From the NCBI RefSeq assembly GCF_000967195.1, contig NZ_KQ033871.1:1346569-1410568 (forward strand): a stretch of DNA of 64,000 nt, written 5' to 3'. The notes beneath the pieces were generated by a model. The model worked only from the letters and a program-made list of their open reading frames with translations. It was not told the origin of the DNA and made no database searches. Source of the DNA: Lactobacillus kullabergensis. GTDB lineage: Bacteria; Bacillota; Bacilli; Lactobacillales; Lactobacillaceae. Positions 36,826-46,255 of this stretch are shown here, piece after piece. Each line of letters opens with the position of its first letter. The first letter of the stretch is position 1. The position numbers and the translations under genes were made by a program.

Positions 36826-37377
36826 TTAGCTTCCCTTCTTGTTTGTGGACCCAAAGCCATTTATTCTTTGTCTGTCAATGGGCACATCATTATCAGATTT
36901 TAAATAATGAATAAAAATTCCCTGACCAATTCGGTCACCTTGATGAATCTGAATAGGCCTGACCCCATAGTTGATTAATTGAACAAAAATCTCGCCTTCA
37001 TTGGCATCATTATTATAATAATCAGAATCAATGACACCAACTCCATTTGGCAACGCAAGGTTTCTTTTAAAAGTATTTGATGAACGATTTGCCAGCAATA
37101 ATACTTCATCATCCGGCATATATGCTTTCACTCCTGTGGGAATCAAGAACGGTTTAAGAACATGTTCAGCCATCTCGTAATCCTGTTCGTACAATTGGTG
37201 GCCATTACGAATTAATCTAAAAATACGGACAAAATTAAGTCGCCAAATGCTGGGAATTAATACGTCCTTTGCTGCAGCTAAATCATAGCCTGCACTAGCA
37301 ATCGTTTGTCTTCTTGGTAAAGTAACATTTTTGTTTTGATATTTAGATACAATCTCAAAGCCCCGAATCTTTTCCAT
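36826..37377 (-). CDS. dut: dUTP diphosphatase (trimeric type)
   Basis: 183 residues from the ATG at 37377, with AAAGGAG 6 nt upstream; a further upstream ATG at 37404 lacks this. It hydrolyses dUTP to dUMP. Motifs: SAGYDLAAAKD (1), LLANRSSNTFKRNLALPNG (2), GVIDSDYYNNDANEGEIFVQL (3 and 4) and DRIGQGIFIHY. The C-terminal glycine-rich motif 5 is short (NGFGSTNKKGS). It is longer than typical bacterial trimers because of an insertion near residues 40-70. Confidence 0.9.
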   Translation of the reverse strand: MEKIRGFEIVSKYQNKNVTLPRRQTIASAGYDLAAAKDVLIPSIWRLNFVRIFRLIRNGHQLYEQDYEMAEHVLKPFLIPTGVKAYMPDDEVLLLANRSSNTFKRNLALPNGVGVIDSDYYNNDANEGEIFVQLINYGVRPIQIHQGDRIGQGIFIHYLKSDNDVPIDRQRINGFGSTNKKGS

Positions 37378-37490
37378 GTTATCTCCTTTAAAACTTTTAA
37401 ACACTATTTTACATTAATTTGCAGATAATATTTGAAATCTTATATAATTTAAATACGTAAAATTTATTTTTTATTTTGAAGGGAGAATAA

Positions 37491-37805
37491 ATGTTTAATT
37501 TAGATGATCCTCACCAATTTTTTCAAGAAGAGGATGATAATGACCAAATGATTTATAGTTGGACAATGGACAAAATTGAACGTAAAGATGCTACAGTTTG
37601 GATTATGAATCACTTCTTCGTCAATCCCAAAATGGATAGCAAAAAGATTTTACATGATCAAATGAAAATAGTAATGTTTATTGCTCAAAAATCTCATCTG
37701 CCTGTTTGGCCGCTTGATCCTTTAGTTATTAACTACTTTAATGAGCATCCAGATTTTGAATCAATTTGGTATCACAAACCAAGTCCAAAAAACGGTTCTC
37801 TCTAG
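37491..37805 (+). CDS. Small protein resembling a degenerate YjdJ-type GNAT acetyltransferase
   Basis: 104 residues after AAGGGAG. MIYSWTMDKIE, WIMNHFFVNPKM and the tail VWPLDPLVINYFNEHPDFESIWY follow the order of YjdJ-type small GNATs (htfV-p ... A ... iPlCsyv...yf..hpey). The acetyl-CoA loop region, normally RGxGIg, reads PKMDSKKIL, so acyl transfer is doubtful. It is divergent from dut. The fold assignment is by pattern only. Confidence 0.55.
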   Translation: MFNLDDPHQFFQEEDDNDQMIYSWTMDKIERKDATVWIMNHFFVNPKMDSKKILHDQMKIVMFIAQKSHLPVWPLDPLVINYFNEHPDFESIWYHKPSPKNGSL

Positions 37806-37933
37806 TATTGAAAGATTAAATAAGTAAAGTAAAAACAAATACTTTTTTAACAATAATTAAATTTTCAGAGATAGACTACTTCAGCCGGATAAGCTAAAAT
37901 AGTATTAATTTGTTTAAGGAGGATCTATTTAAT

Positions 37934-39280
37934 ATGACAAAAGAAATTACAAGTGCAGCCATTGATGATTTCACAAAAGATTTAGCGAATCACTCTGGTA
38001 TTAATATTGCCAGTCATGCTGCCCAAGAAAATGGCATCTATAAAGCTAGTCAAAACCTGCAATCTAAGATTGATTTAACACCAACCTTTTCAGTAGAAAT
38101 TGATACTGGCAAGCCTGCTGATCAAAAGCAGTCAGGTCGTTGCTGGATGTTCTCTGCATTGAATACTATGCGCCACCCAATCCAAAAGGAATATAAGATT
38201 AAGGATTTTGAATTATCACAAAATTACACTAATTTCTGGGATAAATTTGAAAAATCAAACTTTTTCTTTGAAAATGTGATTGCTTCAGCCAAGAAACCAC
38301 TCGGTGACCGTAAAGTTAGCTTCTTGTTTGCTACACCACAACAAGACGGTGGTCAATGGGACATGCTTTGTGGACTAGTAGAGAAATATGGAATCGTACC
38401 TAAGTCAGTTTATCCAGAAACAGCTAATTCTAATAATTCAAGTGCTTTAAACGATACTTTGAATACCCTTTTGCGTAAAGATGGCTTAGAATTACGCAAT
38501 TTAGTTAACGCCGGCAAGTCAGAAGATGAAGTTGAGCAACGCAAGAATGACTTTTTAAACGAAGTCTTCCGCATTTTGGCTATTTCATTAGGAGTTCCGC
38601 CAAAGAAATTTGACTTTGAATATAAAGATGATGATGGTAATTATCACCGTGAAGCAGGAATTACGCCTAAGGAGTTCTTTGATAAATTCGTAGGCATGAA
38701 TTTGGAAGATCACGTTTCAATCATTAATTCACCTACAGATGATAAACCATATCATAAAGTTTTTTCCGTTGAGTACTTGGGTAATGTTGTTGGTGGTCGG
38801 CAAGTTCGCCATCTTAACGTCAAAATTTCTGAAATGAAAGACCTGATTATTAAACAACTTAAAGCTGGTGAAGTTGTTTGGTTTGGTTCAAATGTTGGTA
38901 AGGATTCAGAAAGACAACTTGGTTTGTTAGATACAGATATTTACAAGCGCAATGAGCTATTTGACGTTGACTTTTCAATGTCAAAAGCAGATATGCTTGA
39001 TTCCAGTGAAAGTATGATGGATCACGCTATGGTTATCACTGGCGTTGACTTAGTTGATGACAAGCCTACTAAATGGAAGATTGAAAACTCTTGGGGAGAA
39101 AAGCCTGGCTTTAAAGGTTACTTTGTCATGAGCGATTCCTGGTTTGACAGTTTTGTTTACCAAGCAGTTATCAACAAGAAATTCTTGCCTGATGACTTAA
39201 AGAAAGCTTTTGATGAAGGTGCTAAAGACCCAATTCAATTATTACCTTGGGATCCAATGGGCGCATTAGCATTTAAGTAA
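37934..39280 (+). CDS. pepC: C1-family cytosolic cysteine aminopeptidase/endopeptidase (PepC type)
   Basis: 448 residues from the ATG at 37934; AGGAGG lies 11 nt upstream. It has the bleomycin-hydrolase triad: Cys in QSGRCWMFSALN near residue 70, His in MDHAMVITGVD near 365, and Asn in WKIENSWGEKPG near 385. The ring-forming C-terminal tail is present. Lactobacilli encode several paralogues (PepC, PepE, PepG), which differ in exo- or endopeptidase activity; which one this is cannot be told by eye. No signal peptide. A strong terminator follows. Confidence 0.9.
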   Translation: MTKEITSAAIDDFTKDLANHSGINIASHAAQENGIYKASQNLQSKIDLTPTFSVEIDTGKPADQKQSGRCWMFSALNTMRHPIQKEYKIKDFELSQNYTNFWDKFEKSNFFFENVIASAKKPLGDRKVSFLFATPQQDGGQWDMLCGLVEKYGIVPKSVYPETANSNNSSALNDTLNTLLRKDGLELRNLVNAGKSEDEVEQRKNDFLNEVFRILAISLGVPPKKFDFEYKDDDGNYHREAGITPKEFFDKFVGMNLEDHVSIINSPTDDKPYHKVFSVEYLGNVVGGRQVRHLNVKISEMKDLIIKQLKAGEVVWFGSNVGKDSERQLGLLDTDIYKRNELFDVDFSMSKADMLDSSESMMDHAMVITGVDLVDDKPTKWKIENSWGEKPGFKGYFVMSDSWFDSFVYQAVINKKFLPDDLKKAFDEGAKDPIQLLPWDPMGALAFK

Positions 39281-39312
39281 AATTATTAGTTATATAAAAT
39301 TAGTTAAAATAT

Positions 39313-39349
39313 AAAACAGCATTGAGAAAATTTTCAATGCTGTTTTTAT
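39313..39349 (+). terminator. Terminator after the PepC-type gene
   Basis: AAACAGCATTGA pairs with TCAATGCTGTTT, followed by TTATA on the plus strand. It also faces the 3' end of the converging ABC operon and may serve both. Confidence 0.85.
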
Positions 39350-39378
39350 ATGCTTTGAACAAGTATTTTATACTGCTT

Positions 39379-39978
39379 TTATTTTTCTTGCAGTATTCCT
39401 TGTCGCAATATAAAGAGACGATCATATTTAAGCTCATTAATTTGATCGTGGCTGGCAACTACTACAATTTTATTTTGCTGTTTTAATTTTTTTAGCAGGG
39501 CCACAAATAAGCTAATGCTCTCTTGATCAATTCCACGAGTTGGCTCATCAAGCAAAATGACATTTTGGTTTTCCATCACAGCTTGAATAATACCTACCTT
39601 TTGTCTCATACCGACAGAATACTTAGCTATGGGTTCTGGATCATCAGGATCAAGCATAAAATGCCTTAGTAAATCCCTAACTATTTTCTCATTAAACCGT
39701 TTATTAAGATTAGCCAGAAAATGAAGATTGGACATGGCCGATTCATATTCTAAAAAATCAGGATTTTCTATTAACGCGCCTACAACATCATTTTCACCCA
39801 GCCTAATTTCACCGCTGTCTGCCTTTAATAAACCGGTAATAATTTTAAAAATGGTGGACTTCCCAGAACCATTAATACCTGAGATATGAATCAGCTCACC
39901 AGGTTTAGCTACCAAAGATACGTTTTTTAAAACCAGCTTCTGACCGAAAGACTTTTTTATTTGCCTAAGCTCTAACAT
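39379..39978 (-). CDS. ABC transporter ATP-binding protein
   Basis: 199 residues. Walker A is GSGKST near residue 39, the signature is YSVGMRQKVGIIQ near 121, Walker B is VILLDEPTRGID near 140, and the switch His is in VASHDQ. Same small class as the ATPase at 0.4-1.0 kb, and its promoter resembles that operon. It is the last gene of a three-gene unit with two membrane proteins. Confidence 0.9.
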   Translation of the reverse strand: MLELRQIKKSFGQKLVLKNVSLVAKPGELIHISGINGSGKSTIFKIITGLLKADSGEIRLGENDVVGALIENPDFLEYESAMSNLHFLANLNKRFNEKIVRDLLRHFMLDPDDPEPIAKYSVGMRQKVGIIQAVMENQNVILLDEPTRGIDQESISLFVALLKKLKQQNKIVVVASHDQINELKYDRLFILRQGILQEK

Positions 39979-39987
39979 TATTTCTCC

Positions 39988-40572
39988 TTAAAAGCCACCA
40001 TAAATTTCATGAATAGCTCGATATAATTCGTCATACAAAGGACTATAACTAACCAAAATATTCTTCTCTATATAGTAATGGTAAATTAAGTCTATGAGTA
40101 TGACTATTAACAATAATAAATATGGTCTATGCCAGTTGTAGCCTCCGACTAGTAACCAAAGCAGAAGTAAAAAAACAAATACATGCAGTATTATGAGTTC
40201 AGTGCCCAAAATAGGGCTGCCAAATTTAAATAGAGGGTAACTAGTTAATAAATAGGGACCAAATAATCCTAATACAAATAATAAGCAATAAATTGCAGCC
40301 AGTACCATTAAGTGAAACATCATCCACTTATTCTTTCTTCTCACCGTTACAAACACGTTGATGTTGCGAAAAGTAAGTATCTGGTTATAGAGAAGCAAAA
40401 AGACTGCTGGCTGCAAATACAACGATACCAAGTGAAAATTGAGATATTCATTTGGCAATTCCATAGTTTCTGGTGAACCTGTTTTTATCAGAATAATGCT
40501 TCCTATTAATCCTATAAAAAATATGATAAAACCAATTAAAACAAGTCTGTGGGATATTCGCTTTAAACGCAT
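39988..40572 (-). CDS. ABC exporter-associated membrane protein
   Basis: 194 residues from ATG 40572, 2 nt after the upstream stop; a start at 40605 overlaps that gene and has no Shine-Dalgarno. About five to six membrane helices (e.g. LVLIGFIIFFIGLIGSIILI, FMVLAAIYCLLFVLGLF, LLVGGYNWHRPYLLLLIV). Membrane subunit of the ABC unit by position; no family motif recognised. Confidence 0.78.
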   Translation of the reverse strand: MRLKRISHRLVLIGFIIFFIGLIGSIILIKTGSPETMELPNEYLNFHLVSLYLQPAVFLLLYNQILTFRNINVFVTVRRKNKWMMFHLMVLAAIYCLLFVLGLFGPYLLTSYPLFKFGSPILGTELIILHVFVFLLLLWLLVGGYNWHRPYLLLLIVILIDLIYHYYIEKNILVSYSPLYDELYRAIHEIYGGF

Positions 40573-40574
40573 AA

Positions 40575-41402
40575 TCAGCCCAGCCTTCTTTTCTGCTGCT
40601 GCCATAATTTAATTAGGTAAGCCGCAAATAACAAATAAAGCAGCGCCACTACCATAAAAAGCAAATAGGAATTAATCGGCGGCAAGCGGGATCCTAACGC
40701 AAACTGACCTGGTGCAAGTACAGCAAATGGAAACCACGAATACGAGACAAAAAGCCAAAATTTACTGCCCATGGATATTAAAATTGACAATAAAGTCAGA
40801 CCTAAACCCACACACGGACCTAAAACTAAATAAATACTATTTTTTGAAACAAAAAGACCAATGCTGAAAATTAAAATAGCAAAAATACCCCAACCAACAG
40901 CAGCTAATATAACGTACGAACATAAATCGATTAATTGGTTAGTAGAAAAATATCCTGGTCTGGCACCAATATATAATTTTAGAGGTCTGGTTTTAAAGAA
41001 AAACGGATAATAAAATACACTAATCAATGCTAACTGGTAGATATTAGTTATTAAAGAAAACAGAAATCCAACAACAAAGGAGTTAATGACCCCGGTTTTC
41101 AGAAATTTATGATAGCCGACTCTTTGCTGAACAGCGCCGAACATATTATTATTTTTAAAATAGATTATGAGACCTGTTCCAAAAGTGGGAACGAATGCCA
41201 ACATCATAACTAAACTTATGATATTTTCATTCCAGCCATTCGGCTGAATGGAAAAGAAAAGCATTACAGAAATGTCAACTGCTTTGCCGTTTGCTGGAAT
41301 TAATCCTGCCCCATCTTTAGCAGCCGTTACAAATTGCCAGGTAATCAAAAGAAGATAAATAATTAAAATAATCAGAACAAATTTTTTGGTTCGGCTTAGC
41401 AT
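40575..41402 (-). CDS. ABC exporter-associated membrane protein
   Basis: 275 residues from ATG 41402, with GAGG 9 nt upstream; ATG at 41417 gives 280. One N-terminal helix (FVLIILIIYLLLITWQFV), a soluble loop of about 50 residues, then about five helices. This resembles the ABC-2-like permease beginning at 361. It heads the operon of two membrane proteins and one ATPase. No substrate can be inferred. Confidence 0.8.
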   Translation of the reverse strand: MLSRTKKFVLIILIIYLLLITWQFVTAAKDGAGLIPANGKAVDISVMLFFSIQPNGWNENIISLVMMLAFVPTFGTGLIIYFKNNNMFGAVQQRVGYHKFLKTGVINSFVVGFLFSLITNIYQLALISVFYYPFFFKTRPLKLYIGARPGYFSTNQLIDLCSYVILAAVGWGIFAILIFSIGLFVSKNSIYLVLGPCVGLGLTLLSILISMGSKFWLFVSYSWFPFAVLAPGQFALGSRLPPINSYLLFMVVALLYLLFAAYLIKLWQQQKRRLG

Positions 41403-41431
41403 TTGCACCATCCTCATAATAATATATCTTT

Positions 41432-41464
41432 GAATACTATATCAGATATAACATTAATTATCAA
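41432..41464 (-). promoter_or_regulatory. Promoter/operator of the second ABC operon
   Basis: -35 TTGATA, 17-nt spacer, extended -10 TGATATAGT on the minus strand, with an ATATC-T-GATAT inverted repeat overlapping the -10. It is nearly identical to the block at 1020-1054 upstream of the other ABC operon, differing mainly by two 1-nt indels. Confidence 0.65.
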
Positions 41465-41562
41465 ATAAATGGTGTGCCAAAAAAGTTACAAAAAATTTAC
41501 CTATTTTTTATAGGAAATTGTTTTATTTTGCTCATATGGATCTTTTAAACAAAAGCCAAAAT

Positions 41563-43041
41563 TTAATTTAGCCCGACCTCCTTAACAAAACGCATAAAGG
41601 CTGCTTTACCATCAGCGGTTTGCTTGAAAACTCCTGCATCTTCTAAGACACGAGCAAAAACAAGACCTAATTCTTTTTGCAAAATTTGATCCACATTTGT
41701 ATTTGTTATTTCATACTTACTGCTAATTTCCTTAGCCCAGTCAAGGTGGATCGGTGCAATTCTGTTAGGCTGGTCAAGCAAAAATTTTTTAACCTCAAGC
41801 AACTCTGGCTTCAAGCGCGGCGGAAAAACCGCTAATCCCATTACTTCAATTAAGCCGATATTTTCCTTTTTAATGTGTTGTACATCAGCATGGGGATGGA
41901 AAATTCCATCAGGATATTTATCTGAAGTCTGATTGTCTCTGAGAACTAAATCAAGTTCATAAGTTTGTCCATGTAAACGAGCAATTGGGGTAATAGTATG
42001 GTGGGGGATACTGTCCGTAAATGCTCGGACTGCTACTTTTTCATCACTATAATTGCGCCAGTTTATTAAAATTTTATTTGCTAATTTGATCAAACTATTT
42101 TTATTCAGACCGCTTAAACGGATTACAGACATGGGCCACTTGACGATACCTGCTTCGACATCATCAAATCCCTTAAAATTAATTTTTTTATCAATTGGTG
42201 CTTTTTCCATCGGAAAGCAATGCTTGCCTCCCTGATAATGTTCATGTGCTAAAATTGAGCCGCCCACAATTGGCAAGTCCGCATTGCTACCAACAAAATA
42301 GCCCGGGAATTTAGCCACAATCGTCAGCAAATTAGCAAAAGTCTGTTTATTGATTACCATCGGTTCATGCTTTGGCGCTAAGAAAATGCAGTGCTCATTA
42401 AAATAGGCATAAGGAGAATATTGAAAACCCCAAGTTTCATCTCCTAAATGAAAGCGAATGATACGGTGATTGGTGCGCGCAGGATAATTTACATGACCCA
42501 GGTAACCCTCATTCTCCATACACAACTGACACTTTGGGTATGAATTTGTGTTGGCTTTTTTGGCTGCTGCAATTTCTTTGGGATCCTTTTCCGGTTTGGA
42601 AAGATTAATTGTAATTTCAAGATCACCATATTTACTTGCTGTTGTAAAATAAATATTTTTTGCAATAGCTCTAGTTTTAATATAATTACTATCTTTACCC
42701 AATTGGTAAAAATCAGCTATCGCTTTTTGGGGTGATTCTTTATAAGTACTCCAAAATTTCTGGTTCACTACACTAGGTCTAGGCACAATGAAATTTAACA
42801 GCTGTGCACCTAAAATGTCTTCCGCTGAATTAGCTTTAGCACATTTACCTGTTATTTGAGCAACTTTAACCAATTCGTCTTTAAGGTCTAAAAGATCTTT
42901 TTTGTTAGTTTTAAATTTTCTAGCTTCATCACCAACAAGGGCCAAAATTCTATTTCTCAAATAAATACGATCAAGTTCTGTAAAATCGCTGTGGGCAATA
43001 ACTTGCGTAATGAAATTCTCAATCAGATTCGTTTTATCCAT
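41563..43041 (-). CDS. galT: UDP-glucose-hexose-1-phosphate uridylyltransferase, class II
   Basis: 492 residues, the class II GalT length. It transfers UMP between UDP-glucose and galactose-1-phosphate in the Leloir pathway. [25 protein letters not shown] and [18 protein letters not shown] carry the HxH-type uridylyl-transfer histidine and zinc-like residues of this group. It starts 15 nt after galK and ends the gal unit; no galM or galE follows. Confidence 0.95.
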   Translation of the reverse strand: MDKTNLIENFITQVIAHSDFTELDRIYLRNRILALVGDEARKFKTNKKDLLDLKDELVKVAQITGKCAKANSAEDILGAQLLNFIVPRPSVVNQKFWSTYKESPQKAIADFYQLGKDSNYIKTRAIAKNIYFTTASKYGDLEITINLSKPEKDPKEIAAAKKANTNSYPKCQLCMENEGYLGHVNYPARTNHRIIRFHLGDETWGFQYSPYAYFNEHCIFLAPKHEPMVINKQTFANLLTIVAKFPGYFVGSNADLPIVGGSILAHEHYQGGKHCFPMEKAPIDKKINFKGFDDVEAGIVKWPMSVIRLSGLNKNSLIKLANKILINWRNYSDEKVAVRAFTDSIPHHTITPIARLHGQTYELDLVLRDNQTSDKYPDGIFHPHADVQHIKKENIGLIEVMGLAVFPPRLKPELLEVKKFLLDQPNRIAPIHLDWAKEISSKYEITNTNVDQILQKELGLVFARVLEDAGVFKQTADGKAAFMRFVKEVGLN

Positions 43042-43056
43042 CTCAACTTTCCAACA

Positions 43057-44220
43057 TCATAAAACTTTTGTACCATCAGCTGTTTCTGCAATATAAAATG
43101 AGGGCAAATAGCCTATTTGTTCTTGATAGCTATCTGCGACATTCTTTTTAAAAGCTGCAACCTTATTTTTGGCAACCAAAGCTATCGCACAGCCGCCAAA
43201 GCCGGCACCAGTCATTCTTGCACCCAAAATTCCAGGTTGCTTCCAGGCAGTATGAACCAATGTATCAAGTTCTTTCCCCGTCACTTCATAGTCATATTCT
43301 AAAGAGACGTGTGAGGCATTCATTAAGTGACCAAACTCATTTAAATCACCCTTTTGCAGTGCTTTTTCGGCATTTAATGTACGTTCATTTTCCCAGACTG
43401 CGTGGCGGCAGCGTTTCAGCAGGTTTTCTGTTGGCAAAAGATAGCTATGCTCATCAAAAGTTAAATTATCCAATTCACCAAGCGATTGAATTGACAGTTT
43501 CTCCTGCAAAAAGTGCAGACCCTTTTCGCATTCAGCTCTGCGCTCATTATATTTTGAGTCCGCTAAGGTCCGTTTCTTGTTAGTATTCATAATAACAATG
43601 ACATTGTCTTTCAAGTCAAGTGGTACCAGCTCAGACTCCACCTTTTCAGTATCAAGCAGAATGGCGTGATCTTTTTTACTCATAGCAACTGCATATTGAT
43701 CCATAATGCCAGAATTAACGCCAATAAAGTCGTTTTCGGTTTTGACTCCCATTTTAACAATTTCTAACTTAGAAAAAGTTAGTTTAAACTGGTCCTGCAA
43801 TAAAATACCAATTAACATTTCTAGGGCTGCAGACGAAGATAAACCAGCACCATCAGGAATATTGCCATTAATGTAAATGTTAAGTCCATGCTCAATTTTT
43901 GCCCCATTTTCGAGCATAAAGTGCAGCATCCCTTTTGCATAGTTTGCCCATGAATCTTCTTTGGCAAACTGTAACTGGTGCATATCAGTTTCTACTACTC
44001 CCATATCTGCAAAATTGGCAGAATAAAAGCAAAATCTCGCGTCATCACGGGGACTAGCTGCACCATAGATTCCTAAAGATATTGCGCAAGGAAACACATG
44101 ACCACCATTATAGTCAGTATGTTCACCAATTAAGTTAATTCTACCAGGTGAAAAATAACAGCCGGTTGGTTCTTGATGATAAATATTACTAAATTCTTGC
44201 TTGAGTTCTTTAATTTTCAT
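43057..44220 (-). CDS. galK: Galactokinase
   Basis: 387 residues from the ATG at 44220, the usual GalK length; 13 more in-frame codons upstream lie over the promoter. [20 protein letters not shown] is the galactokinase signature, [16 protein letters not shown] is the GHMP motif 2, and [13 protein letters not shown] is motif 3. It makes galactose-1-phosphate for GalT. It is likely controlled by CcpA at the cre-like site upstream. Confidence 0.96.
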   Translation of the reverse strand: MKIKELKQEFSNIYHQEPTGCYFSPGRINLIGEHTDYNGGHVFPCAISLGIYGAASPRDDARFCFYSANFADMGVVETDMHQLQFAKEDSWANYAKGMLHFMLENGAKIEHGLNIYINGNIPDGAGLSSSAALEMLIGILLQDQFKLTFSKLEIVKMGVKTENDFIGVNSGIMDQYAVAMSKKDHAILLDTEKVESELVPLDLKDNVIVIMNTNKKRTLADSKYNERRAECEKGLHFLQEKLSIQSLGELDNLTFDEHSYLLPTENLLKRCRHAVWENERTLNAEKALQKGDLNEFGHLMNASHVSLEYDYEVTGKELDTLVHTAWKQPGILGARMTGAGFGGCAIALVAKNKVAAFKKNVADSYQEQIGYLPSFYIAETADGTKVL

Positions 44221-44237
44221 TTTTATCTGTTCCTTTT

Positions 44238-44251
44238 TAAAAGCGCTATCA
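44238..44251 (-). promoter_or_regulatory. Candidate catabolite response element upstream of galK
   Basis: Minus strand TGATAGCGCTTTTA matches the cre consensus TGWNANCGNTNWCA at all but one conserved position. It lies between the -10 and the galK start, a typical position for CcpA roadblock repression. Confidence 0.6.
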
Positions 44252-44266
44252 AAAGTCAATAAACTT

Positions 44267-44294
44267 ATTATACTTCTTTTTTTATTACCAGCAA
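44267..44294 (-). promoter_or_regulatory. galKT promoter
   Basis: -35 TTGCTG (44294-44289), 16-nt spacer, consensus -10 TATAAT (44272-44267) on the minus strand, followed by the cre-like site. Confidence 0.7.
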
Positions 44295-44322
44295 TGCCTG
44301 TCCAAAAAGCAAAAACAAACTA

Positions 44323-44350
44323 AAAGAGTTTCATAAGAATGAAACTCTTC
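44323..44350 (-). terminator. Terminator after the PNK-like gene
   Basis: AAGAGTTTCAT pairs with ATGAAACTCTT around a TCTT loop, then TTAGTTTGTTTTTG on the minus strand. It lies upstream of the galK promoter. Confidence 0.75.
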
Positions 44351-44359
44351 TTAAGTTTA

Positions 44360-45295
44360 TTACCAAATATGTAGCAGTCTATCGGGATGCAACTTGCATA
44401 AATTAAATTGGTGCACATGCTGCGGACGGCTTTGCGGAAATGATTCCAAGAAATCCGCTGGATTAGCCAGACCAGTAGAGTACGACCACACACTTTTAAC
44501 TTTTTTAATCGGATCAAGCATTTCATTTCGAATTGGAAAAGCCGAAATTAAAAAATGTTTGTGATGAAACTTAAAAACAAAAAATGGCAATCGAAAGTCA
44601 TTGACTACCTCTTCTTTAGTTTTCCCAATCGTAACCACATTGCGGTAGGTACCATACTTTTCGGTAAACAAATCGTTAAACGAAAAATAGAAATTCGAAA
44701 TGTGTACATGGGGAAAATTGTCTTCAGTCACTTGATCAGGAACTGCAATCACATGAGCAAAATGATCCAGATTGCTCTCTTTTTGTGAAAGTGCTCTGCC
44801 CAATTGATTGGGATTTATAACGTGAGCCCATTCAGGCACATCCAGATTATCCTGGTAAGATAAAAACATTTCCCTAATCACATCAGGCTTTACCCAATCA
44901 TATTGCCTGCGAACTTCGTTGCGATTTAATAAACTACGCAAGCTCTTGTGATACATTAAATCAACAACAAATAGCTCATAACGATAACGTTCGACCCAGG
45001 GTTGATAATGCTCAATATTCTCCGCAAAGATATGCGTACTATCTACAATAACCGTTTCGCCACGTTTCATTTTTTCTTCTACGAGGTAATCCACCACTTT
45101 TTCCGTTTGCTCATTTGCATAACGCGGAATTACTTGGTGTAAGCAATCGGTATCTTCTTCATAATAATAGGTTAAATTCGCCAACAACAATCTAATTTGA
45201 TCACGACTAATTGCATATGGCTGTAAGTGATGACGAGCAATAAATGAAGATTTACCGGAGCCGGGTGCGCCTCGTAATAAAAATATTTTACGCAT
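44360..45295 (-). CDS. AAA-type P-loop kinase resembling T4 polynucleotide kinase
   Basis: 311 residues. RGAPGSGKSS (P-loop) and ISRDQIR (T4-Pnk-like SRDxxR, the catalytic Asp and Arg), then VIVDSTH (Walker-B-like) and later arginines match 5'-OH polynucleotide kinase domains (about residues 1-160). The C-terminal half (about 170-311) has no recognised domain. It is a single gene between gpmA-like and galK. Real substrate not shown; it could be RNA, DNA or a small molecule. Confidence 0.75.
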   Translation of the reverse strand: MRKIFLLRGAPGSGKSSFIARHHLQPYAISRDQIRLLLANLTYYYEEDTDCLHQVIPRYANEQTEKVVDYLVEEKMKRGETVIVDSTHIFAENIEHYQPWVERYRYELFVVDLMYHKSLRSLLNRNEVRRQYDWVKPDVIREMFLSYQDNLDVPEWAHVINPNQLGRALSQKESNLDHFAHVIAVPDQVTEDNFPHVHISNFYFSFNDLFTEKYGTYRNVVTIGKTKEEVVNDFRLPFFVFKFHHKHFLISAFPIRNEMLDPIKKVKSVWSYSTGLANPADFLESFPQSRPQHVHQFNLCKLHPDRLLHIW

Positions 45296-45379
45296 GCCTC
45301 TACTCCAAACTAAGAATGTAAATTTTAAATGATATCGTAATAAATTTTAACATACATTTGTAGAAATCCTTACTATGAA

Positions 45380-46060
45380 CTAAAAGCAACGTAAAATCTT
45401 TTTGTCAACAATTTTCATTTGCGGATCAAATGTATAAACTATTGGCTGTGCATTTGGAACTTCAAGATTAATAATCTCTTGATCATCAATATTTTCCAAC
45501 TTTTTAATTAGCGCTCGTAAACTCGAACCGTGAGCGACGATTAATTGATCTTCAGACTTTTTTAATCTGCTAGCAACATTGTCATAGTAATAAGGCATAA
45601 CACGCTGTTGTGTTTGGTAAAGACTTTCAGCTTGCGGCAAAAAGTGCGGATCGAAATTAGCATAGCGCCTGGATGTTACATTTTTACCTTCAGGTGGAAT
45701 CGCATAAAAACCTCGCCGCCATTCTAGTACCTGTTCTTTACCAAAAATTTTACGTGATTCGTCTTTATTAATGCCTCGTAAATTGCCATAGTGCCTTTCA
45801 TTCAAACGCCAAGTTTTGGTAATCGGCAAATATAAAACATTACAAATATCTGCAACTATATTTGCTGTAATGATTGCCCTCATTAACACTGATGTGTGAA
45901 TATGAGTAGGGTGAAAATCGGTAATACTCTTAATCAGATTGCCGGCCATTTTAGCTTGCTTTCGACCCTTCTCAGTTAGAGCAACATCATTCCAGCCCGT
46001 GTAAACATTGGCTTTATTAGCAGTACTTTCACCGTGTCTTACAAGCACTAATTTGACCAT
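45380..46060 (-). CDS. gpmA: 2,3-bisphosphoglycerate-dependent phosphoglycerate mutase (GpmA family)
   Basis: 226 residues. VRHGESTANKANVYTGWNDVALTEKG carries the phospho-accepting His of GpmA. WRLNERHYGNLRG and IVAHGSSLRALIKKLE (the second His) follow. Normal length for dPGM and with its typical W-N-D motif, so mutase is preferred over phosphatase. The tail is slightly diverged from housekeeping GpmA, so this may be a paralogue. Confidence 0.85.
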   Translation of the reverse strand: MVKLVLVRHGESTANKANVYTGWNDVALTEKGRKQAKMAGNLIKSITDFHPTHIHTSVLMRAIITANIVADICNVLYLPITKTWRLNERHYGNLRGINKDESRKIFGKEQVLEWRRGFYAIPPEGKNVTSRRYANFDPHFLPQAESLYQTQQRVMPYYYDNVASRLKKSEDQLIVAHGSSLRALIKKLENIDDQEIINLEVPNAQPIVYTFDPQMKIVDKKILRCF

Positions 46061-46061
46061 T

Positions 46062-46247
46062 TTATTTCACCCAGTGCATAATTATTAAAACTAAGCCGCT
46101 AATTGTAAAAATCACGCCCAATATCATAAAAGGAGTTACTCCGTGATTATGGTTGCGGTAACGTCTGTTGTAAGCATAAGCAATATCATATAAGCCTACT
46201 ATCAAAACAATAACGGCAGTAAAAATACTTACTTTCAAATTTTTCAT
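46062..46247 (-). CDS. Small two-helix membrane protein of unknown function
   Basis: 61 residues with two hydrophobic segments (IFTAVIVLIVGLYDIAYAY and MILGVIFTISGLVLIIMHW) joined by RRYRNHNHG. It fits exactly between the CDF exporter and gpmA in tight spacing, and AGGAG precedes the ATG, though only 1 nt away. Real expression is likely but unproven. Confidence 0.6.
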   Translation of the reverse strand: MKNLKVSIFTAVIVLIVGLYDIAYAYNRRYRNHNHGVTPFMILGVIFTISGLVLIIMHWVK

Positions 46248-46255
46248 TCTCCTGG

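Noticed and set aside
46062..46247. Possible transmembrane toxin of a type I toxin-antitoxin system
   Set aside because: Two helices and tight operon spacing, without an antisense RNA promoter or toxin motif, fit an ordinary small membrane protein better.
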